From Limnochorda pilosa (lineage in GTDB: Bacteria; Bacillota; Limnochordia; Limnochordales; Limnochordaceae): DNA of 64,000 nt. The stretch is from positions 2,542,001-2,606,000 of the forward strand of contig NZ_AP014924.1 in assembly GCF_001544015.1 (NCBI RefSeq). Direction: 5' to 3'. Under the pieces are notes generated by a model. That model had not been told where the DNA came from. It saw nothing but the letters and a program-made list of their open reading frames with translations, and made no database searches. A program made the position numbers and the translations under genes. Positions within the stretch are counted from its first letter, which is position 1, and each line of letters opens with the position of its first letter. Shown here in pieces: positions 59,076 to 64,000 of the stretch.

Positions 59076-60383
59076 TTACTTGCCCAGAATCCGGTTTGCG
59101 GCAGTCTCAGCGTCCCTCATTGCCTGCTCGGCAGGGGCATTGCCGAGAATGGCTAGCTGGAAGAATGGAACGATAGCCCGGTCGGCCTCCAGCCAACTCG
59201 GCGCCACCGGTGGTATTACCAAGGTGGGCACCGCTTCACGCTGCGCCCAAGCAAGGTACTCGTCGTTTGGATAGATGTTCCCTACGGACTTTCGGCTTGG
59301 GAACACACCGTAGTTGCTCAGTGCTTTCTGGTTCTCAGGGCTCGTGATGAACCGGGCGAACTCCATGACTGCATCACGCTTTTCGGAGTTGGTCTGTTTG
59401 AAAACCACGAAGCCACCCACACCCTCATGCAGTGAAACGGGCCTACCCAGTTGGCCAATTGGGTAGTTTGCGATACCGAAGTTGAACCCGTTCCCCTCCT
59501 GAAGCGCCTTCTCGAGTGAGCGAATCAAGAACGTCCCCTGTGCCAGCATCGCGAGATGACCATCAGTGAACATCTTGGTCATATCGGCATCCGTTACGGA
59601 GCCCATCGCCAGGGGCGAGACCTTGTATCTCTGCACAAGGTCGACGAGCTTCCCCAGGCCGGACACACCCTCAGGTGTGTTCAGCATGAACCGCTTACCG
59701 TCTTCACTGACGAGTCTACCACCGTCGGAAAGCAGAATACCGAACGACTGGTAGTACCAGGGCTGCATGATTGCGCCGAACCCATACACTTGCTGCCCGT
59801 CTTCTCCCTTGAAGGTCAGCTGCCTGGCCTTTTCCACAAACTCATCCCAGGTCCAGTTGCCGTTCACAGGCGGTTGAACGCCACGTTCCTTGAAGATGTC
59901 GAGATTCAGGTAGATTACGTACGTTGTTGTGAACCAAGGCCATCCGTAAATACTCCCATTCACAGTGTACTTCTGTAACGCGGCGGGGTAGTAGTCGGCT
60001 TGGTCTGCATCGGAAAGATACGGGTCGACAGGTTCAAGAATGCCTTGGAGAGCCCACGTTGCTGGTTGCCCGCCTGAAACTAAATCGGGGAATCGACGAG
60101 CCATGATCGCCGTATTCAGCTTCGTCGTTGCATCCGCCCAACTCAGCTGCGTCAGGTCCACCTCTACGTCTGGGTGAGAAGCCTCGAACTCAGCAATCAT
60201 CTGCTTCTGCCATCCATAAACATCGCCATCCACGCTCCATGCCGGCGTAGACCACCAGTTGATGCTGATCCTTGCTGCCTCGGCCCTCGCCCCTGTGACA
60301 TTAACGGCGGAGATGAGCAACACGGCTGAAATCAGGGTCCTAAGGAGAGCAGACGGGTGCGAAGAAATATTCAACGCAGACAT
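59076..60383 (-). CDS. Extracellular sugar-binding protein, low-GC set
   Basis: 435 residues. A signal peptide (LLRTLISAVLLISAVNVTGA, then RAEA) precedes a CUT1 binding-protein fold: INWWSTPAWSVDGDVYGWQK, DLVSGGQPATWALQG, GWPWFTTTYVIYLNLDIFKE, SLEKALQEGNGFNFGIANYP, and late FARFITSPENQKALSNYG. It has no lipobox. ATG 60383 has GAAAGG directly upstream, while TTG 60374 has it nine bases upstream and may be the true start. It is the first gene of the low-G+C set. Ligand unknown; the YGWQK region does not identify one. Confidence 0.9.
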   Translation of the reverse strand: MSALNISSHPSALLRTLISAVLLISAVNVTGARAEAARISINWWSTPAWSVDGDVYGWQKQMIAEFEASHPDVEVDLTQLSWADATTKLNTAIMARRFPDLVSGGQPATWALQGILEPVDPYLSDADQADYYPAALQKYTVNGSIYGWPWFTTTYVIYLNLDIFKERGVQPPVNGNWTWDEFVEKARQLTFKGEDGQQVYGFGAIMQPWYYQSFGILLSDGGRLVSEDGKRFMLNTPEGVSGLGKLVDLVQRYKVSPLAMGSVTDADMTKMFTDGHLAMLAQGTFLIRSLEKALQEGNGFNFGIANYPIGQLGRPVSLHEGVGGFVVFKQTNSEKRDAVMEFARFITSPENQKALSNYGVFPSRKSVGNIYPNDEYLAWAQREAVPTLVIPPVAPSWLEADRAIVPFFQLAILGNAPAEQAMRDAETAANRILGK

Positions 60384-60632
60384 CCTTTCATTGTGTAGGT
60401 TTTCCCCACCAGGTGTATTCTCTAGCTTCGCGGGCTTTCCTGCAACTCTCCTCGTCGCCCGTCGCTTGTCGGTTGACCGCTAGCGCGTTCCGCCTCGCTC
60501 GTAGGTGTTTCGTCCTCTCGCAGGACCGCAGCCTGCGCCGCTGCGTTGTCCGCACGTCCCGCCGCGCAGGCAGAGAGTCAATGCCCAAGGACCAGCACGT
60601 CTCAGCACCCGAGGACGTCTATTCCATTTCGT
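60384..60632. other. Intergenic region upstream of the low-GC binding-protein gene
   Basis: About 250 bases of intermediate composition. It should hold the promoter of the low-G+C set, and it marks the right edge of that island. No direct repeats or integrase remains were seen. Confidence 0.35.
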
Positions 60633-61526
60633 TCACCCCTTCACCGCGCCCGCCGTGAGGCCGGCGATGAACTGCCGGGACATGACCAGGTAAACGACCA
60701 GGAGCGGGAGGCTCGCGATGAGCATCCCGGCGAACAGGAGCCCCCAGTCGGTCATGTACTGGCCGAAGAAGACAGTCATCCCCAGCGGGATCGTCTTCAG
60801 GTGGTCGGACTGGATGAAGAGCAGCGGGAAGAAGAAGTCGTTCCACCAGGGCACGAAGTTGACGATGGTCACGGTAGCGAGCCCCGGGCGGACCAGGGGC
60901 AGCATCACCCGATAGAAGGTCTGGAACTCGGTGCAGCCGTCGATGCGGGCGGCGTACTCGAGCTCCTTGGGGAGCGTGCGGAAGAAGCCCGCCAGCAGGA
61001 AGACGGACATGGGCATGCCGCTGGCCGCGTAGGTGAGCACCAGCGACGCGTGGGTGTTGAGCAGGTGCAGGTCCCGCATGAGCAGGAAGAGGGGCAGCAC
61101 CCCCAGCCGGATGGGGATCATGATCCCCGCCAGGAAGAAAAGGTAGAGCATGCCGTTGAACCGGAAGCGGTAGCGGGCCAGGGCATAGGCGGAGAGGGAC
61201 GAGCAGGCCAGCACCACCACCGTCGAGAGCGAGGTGACCAGGACCGAGTTCCGGAAGTAGACGCTGAAGCGGGCCCGCCCCCAGACGTCCAGGAAGGGCT
61301 TCAGGCTCCAGCCCGAGGGCAGGCCGAAGGGGTCCATGAAGATCTCCCGGGTGGACTTGAAGGCGGTGAAGACCATGAGCACCAGCGGGTAGAGGAACAC
61401 GGCCGCCAGAGCCGCCAGGCCCAGGTAGACCAGCGCCCGCACCAGTGCCGCCCGGCTCCGGGCCGTTCCCGGTGCCAGCGCCCTCCAACCGTGCCGCTCC
61501 ACGCGTGCCTCTCCCAGCGCCCGCAT
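60633..61526 (-). CDS. Carbohydrate ABC transporter permease (MalG-like), third set
   Basis: 297 residues with six helices. It has GYLFYPLVLMVFTAFKS-like early segments, EAA motif ELEYAARIDGCTEFQTFYRV, and C-terminus SRQFIAGLTAGAVKG. ATG 61526 shares a base with the stop of the MalF-like gene (TGATG), so translation is coupled. It is the third gene of a G+C-rich set, distinct from the low-G+C set downstream. No ATP-binding subunit is seen. Confidence 0.93.
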   Translation of the reverse strand: MRALGEARVERHGWRALAPGTARSRAALVRALVYLGLAALAAVFLYPLVLMVFTAFKSTREIFMDPFGLPSGWSLKPFLDVWGRARFSVYFRNSVLVTSLSTVVVLACSSLSAYALARYRFRFNGMLYLFFLAGIMIPIRLGVLPLFLLMRDLHLLNTHASLVLTYAASGMPMSVFLLAGFFRTLPKELEYAARIDGCTEFQTFYRVMLPLVRPGLATVTIVNFVPWWNDFFFPLLFIQSDHLKTIPLGMTVFFGQYMTDWGLLFAGMLIASLPLLVVYLVMSRQFIAGLTAGAVKG

Positions 61527-62446
61527 CAGTACTCCACCTGCCGCTTCTGCATCTGCCGCACGCCCAGGTACGAGACCGCCCCGATCAGGAGGAGCATGAG
61601 GACCGCGATGGCGGAAGCGATCCCGATCTGCCCGGGCTCGCCGCCGGTGGTGGAGTCGCCGAAGGCGGTGCGGTAGAACAAGGTTCCCAGCAGATCCGTC
61701 GCGTAGTAGGGGTTGCCGCTGGAGCCCTGCATGACGAAGACCAGCTCGAAGGCGTTGAAGTCCCAGATGAAGGTGAGGATGGTCATCATCCCCAGCACCG
61801 GCGCCAGGAGCGGCAGGGTCACGTGGCGGAAAGCCTGCCAGCCCGTGGCGCCGTCAACGGTGGCCGCCTCGTGGAACTCGTCGGGGATGCCCTGGAGCCC
61901 CGCCAGGAAGACCAGTACCGGGAATCCGAGCCACCGCCAGGCGTTCACCAGGATGATGGTGGGCAGCGCGGTCTCGGTCTGGCCCAGCCACGGCTGCACC
62001 CAGCCGCCCAGCCCCACCGCCCGCAGCGCCTGGTTGAAGGCGCCCCAGGTGGGATTGAGGAGCATGAGCCAGAGGAAGCCCACCACCACCATGGAGAGGG
62101 TGTAGGGGACGAAGTAGACCGTCTGGAAGAAGCCGAAGCCCCGCCACTTCTTCCGGAAGAGGGCGGCCAGGGCGAGCCCCACCGTGCTCTGGATGGCCAG
62201 GGTGCTCACGAAGAAGAGGGCGTTGTGGCCCAGCGCACCCCAGAAACGCTCCTGGTAGGGCGAGCGGGTGAGCACCGCCCTGAAGTTCTCCAGCCCCGCG
62301 AACGAGCCCCGCACCAGCCCGTCCCAGTGGAAGAAGCTGTACCCCAACGAGGAGCCCAGCGGGTAGACCATGAAAAGCCCGTAGAGCACCAGCCCCGGCA
62401 CCAGGAAGAGGACGTACGCGTGGCGCTCGAGCCAGCTCCGGTTCAC
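61526..62446 (-). CDS. Carbohydrate ABC transporter permease (MalF-like), third set
   Basis: 306 residues: first helix AYVLFLVPGLVLYGLFMVYP, EAA motif FHEAATVDGATGWQAFRHVT, C-terminus RQMQKRQVEY. GTG 62446 has GGAGG seven bases upstream; the open frame extends 13 codons further without such a site. A strong hairpin lies between it and the upstream binding-protein gene. It forms a heterodimeric channel with the MalG-like permease whose start overlaps its stop. Confidence 0.93.
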   Translation of the reverse strand: MNRSWLERHAYVLFLVPGLVLYGLFMVYPLGSSLGYSFFHWDGLVRGSFAGLENFRAVLTRSPYQERFWGALGHNALFFVSTLAIQSTVGLALAALFRKKWRGFGFFQTVYFVPYTLSMVVVGFLWLMLLNPTWGAFNQALRAVGLGGWVQPWLGQTETALPTIILVNAWRWLGFPVLVFLAGLQGIPDEFHEAATVDGATGWQAFRHVTLPLLAPVLGMMTILTFIWDFNAFELVFVMQGSSGNPYYATDLLGTLFYRTAFGDSTTGGEPGQIGIASAIAVLMLLLIGAVSYLGVRQMQKRQVEY

Positions 62447-62545
62447 GGCTTCACCTCCCCCACGCACCCACGCAGGGCGTCCCATGCGGCCGCGCGGGAC
62501 CTCTGCGGTTGCTGATTCCCGCGCGGCCCCGATCCGGGGTGCGGA

Positions 62546-62570
62546 GGGCAGGCCGGCGTCCGGCCTGCCC
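62546..62570. promoter_or_regulatory. Intergenic hairpin between binding protein and permease (third set)
   Basis: Perfect 11-base arms GGGCAGGCCGG and CCGGCCTGCCC with a CGT loop. It lies between the binding-protein stop (62636) and the permease start (62446). It probably raises binding-protein mRNA over permease mRNA. A run of C and T follows on the plus strand only. Confidence 0.7.
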
Positions 62571-62635
62571 CCTTCCCTTCCTTCGCCGTCTGGGGCCCCT
62601 CGCTTGCCGGGGAGTCCCTTCCAGGCGATGGCTCT

Positions 62636-63892
62636 TTACTGGAAGGGCTCGTACCAGCTCGCGAGGCCCTTCTGGATGTTGCGGGCCGCCTGTTCCACGC
62701 TCAGCTTGCCGGCGAAGACGCCCTGAAGCTCGTTCTGCAGCAGGGTGGAGCCGCTCGGCTGTCCGTAGCGGAAGGCGGTGAGCATCAGGTACGGGGTACC
62801 GTGGGCCTCCATGAGCTGAACGAGCTCGGCCAGGACGGGGTCCTGGGGCTGGGTGCCGGGCACGGCCGAGATCTGCTTGAGCGTGTCGGCGAACATCTGG
62901 CCGTACTCCCTGGAGGCCAGGAAGCGGATGAACTCCAGTGCCGCCTCGGGATGCTTGGTCGCCGCGTTAACCCCATAGGAGCCGTCCACGTACATCGTCA
63001 TCGCGGCGGGCTCTCCAGCCCGTTCCGGCGGGATCGGGAAGACGCCCACCTGCAGGTTCGGGTTCATCTGGGCGAAAGTGCCCAACTCGTAGGAGCCGGC
63101 CAGCATCATCCCCGCCAGCTCCTGGGCGAACATCACCTGCATGTCGGTGTAGCCCACGCCCATGTAGCTCTCGGGCAGGTAGGGGCGCAGCTCCAGCATC
63201 TTCTCCACCGCGGCCTTGAACCGCGGATCCTCGAAGGTGGTCTCGCCGGCTACGACCTCCGAGTAGAACTCCGGGCCGTAGAAGCTGGGTCCCACCGCAC
63301 CGAAGAAGGTTTCGAGCGTCCAGCCCTCCTTGGCGCCGTTGGCGAAGGGGATGTAGCCCGCCTTCTTCAGCGCGGCCGCCACCTGGAGCAGCTCATCCCA
63401 GGTCTGGGGCTCCTTCAGCCCCAGCTCCTGGAAGACCCGGACGTTGTAGAGCACCTGGACGGTCTGGAGCGCGAAGGGCACGCCGTAGACCTTTCCGTCC
63501 TTCCGGTTGGTGGCCCCCCGCAGCACGTCGGGGTTGAAGGCCTTGAGCGCCTCCACCTGGTCGTCCATGGGCATCAGGTAGCCGGCGTCGGCCAGCGGCT
63601 CCAAGCCGCCGTACGCCCGCAGGTGGATGATGTCCGGTCCCGAGCCGGCCTGGAGCGCCGTGGCCACGATGGTGTTGTACTCGGTGTTCTTGTAGGGCAC
63701 GAATCGGACGTGGATGCCAGGGTTCTCAGCCTCGAAGGCCTGGATGAACTGGTCGTAGGCGGCCTGGTCTTCGGTGCGCCAGCTCCAGAAGGTGAGGTTG
63801 ACCTCCTGAGCGCTCACCGGGACCGCCGGGGCCAGGATGAGTCCTGCCAGGAGCAGGAGGACCAGGCTTACCGTGATGCGCGGTGCGTGCAC
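62636..63892 (-). CDS. Extracellular sugar-binding protein, third set
   Basis: 418-residue CUT1 binding protein. The signal peptide is ITVSLVLLLLAGLILAPAVP followed by VSAQE. The mature part has NLTFWSWRTEDQAAYDQFIQ, AGSGPDIIHLRAYGGLEPLA, GKVYGVPFALQTVQVLYNVR and AALEFIRFLASREYGQMFA. No lipobox Cys is visible. GTG 63892 has GGGAGG seven bases upstream. It is the first gene of its set and probably follows the gene cut by the right edge in the same operon. Ligand unknown. Confidence 0.92.
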   Translation of the reverse strand: MHAPRITVSLVLLLLAGLILAPAVPVSAQEVNLTFWSWRTEDQAAYDQFIQAFEAENPGIHVRFVPYKNTEYNTIVATALQAGSGPDIIHLRAYGGLEPLADAGYLMPMDDQVEALKAFNPDVLRGATNRKDGKVYGVPFALQTVQVLYNVRVFQELGLKEPQTWDELLQVAAALKKAGYIPFANGAKEGWTLETFFGAVGPSFYGPEFYSEVVAGETTFEDPRFKAAVEKMLELRPYLPESYMGVGYTDMQVMFAQELAGMMLAGSYELGTFAQMNPNLQVGVFPIPPERAGEPAAMTMYVDGSYGVNAATKHPEAALEFIRFLASREYGQMFADTLKQISAVPGTQPQDPVLAELVQLMEAHGTPYLMLTAFRYGQPSGSTLLQNELQGVFAGKLSVEQAARNIQKGLASWYEPFQ

Positions 63893-63928
63893 ATCGTTCC
63901 CTCCCTTTGAAGAAGTCCAGCCTTCCGC

Positions 63929-64000
63929 CTATCGGTCTTGGTAAATCAGATACCGGTCACGGATCTGCTTGAACGCCTCCAGGTCGCGCTGCCACGCGGC
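63929..64000 (-). CDS. Unidentified gene, C-terminus only
   Basis: The last 23 codons read AAWQRDLEAFKQIRDRYLIY, then QDR and a stop, entering from the right edge. The Trp/Arg/Tyr-rich helical end recalls the ends of some glycoside hydrolases, but the piece is too short to place. It lies 37 bases upstream of the third binding-protein gene on the same strand and is probably part of its operon. No function is claimed. Confidence 0.55.
   Translation of the reverse strand, partial: AAWQRDLEAFKQIRDRYLIYQDR

Larger units (their letters stand above)
57126..60600. mobile_element. Low-G+C island carrying a complete sugar ABC gene set
   Basis: The three transporter genes and some upstream sequence are far poorer in G+C than all flanking DNA. 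For example, the 60 bases from 58081 hold 29 G or C. No integrase, transposase or terminal repeats were found, so it may have entered by homologous exchange. The left edge lies at or near 57111-57126; the right edge is less clear, near 60500-60600. Confidence 0.6.

Overview
The window is about 64 kb of very G+C-rich bacterial chromosome, with dense genes, frequent GTG and TTG starts, strong GGAGG-type ribosome binding sites and many 1-4 base stop/start overlaps. The gene content fits a high-GC member of the Bacillota. A complete-looking menaquinone operon, a CpsB/CpsD-type capsule module and a Bacillus-like NagZ/NamZ muropeptide cluster point that way. Two predicted secreted beta-barrel proteins ending in Phe and a Skp/OmpH-like periplasmic chaperone suggest an outer membrane. 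A diderm lineage such as Limnochordia is my best guess, but this is inference from gene content only. No rRNA, tRNA or CRISPR array was seen.

Layout. 0-5.6 kb: a minus-strand catabolic run (IclR regulator, Gfo/Idh/MocA oxidoreductase, cupin, SDR, GH88-type unsaturated glycuronyl hydrolase) followed by UbiX cut by the left edge. 5.9-10.7 kb: thiol redox genes (thioredoxin-reductase-like flavoprotein, glutaredoxin-like protein, DsbA-like protein), a sirtuin, a small coiled-coil protein and OmpH. 11.1-13.8 kb: an exopolysaccharide control module (PHP-type phosphatase, tyrosine kinase, Wzz-like partner). 14.4-26.3 kb: mixed metabolic and transport genes, including a saccharopine-dehydrogenase-like protein, HAD phosphatase, two alpha/beta hydrolases, a VUT transporter, two small ferritin-like proteins, an MFS transporter, a ThDP enzyme and mtnA. 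26.3-34.2 kb: the menFDHBAE operon with a near-consensus promoter and a perfect inverted repeat beside it.

34.3-54.5 kb: two outer-membrane-like barrels and a broad cell-wall amino-sugar region: AmlC-like hydrolase, AnmK, MFS transporter, RpiR/MurR-like regulator, GH84, BadF-type sugar kinase, NagZ, NamZ (DUF1343), acetyltransferases, PIG-L-like protein and a sugar ABC transporter. Together these could take up and degrade GlcNAc/MurNAc-containing fragments, although MurQ, NagA and NagB are not in the window.

54.7-64 kb: a Phd/PIN toxin-antitoxin pair, a decayed secreted glycosidase with CBM32-like domain, the tail of a lost permease, then two more complete sugar ABC transporter gene sets. 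One of these (57.1-60.4 kb) is markedly poorer in G+C and looks horizontally acquired. All three ABC gene sets carry a strong hairpin between the binding-protein gene and the first permease gene. The right edge cuts another gene.
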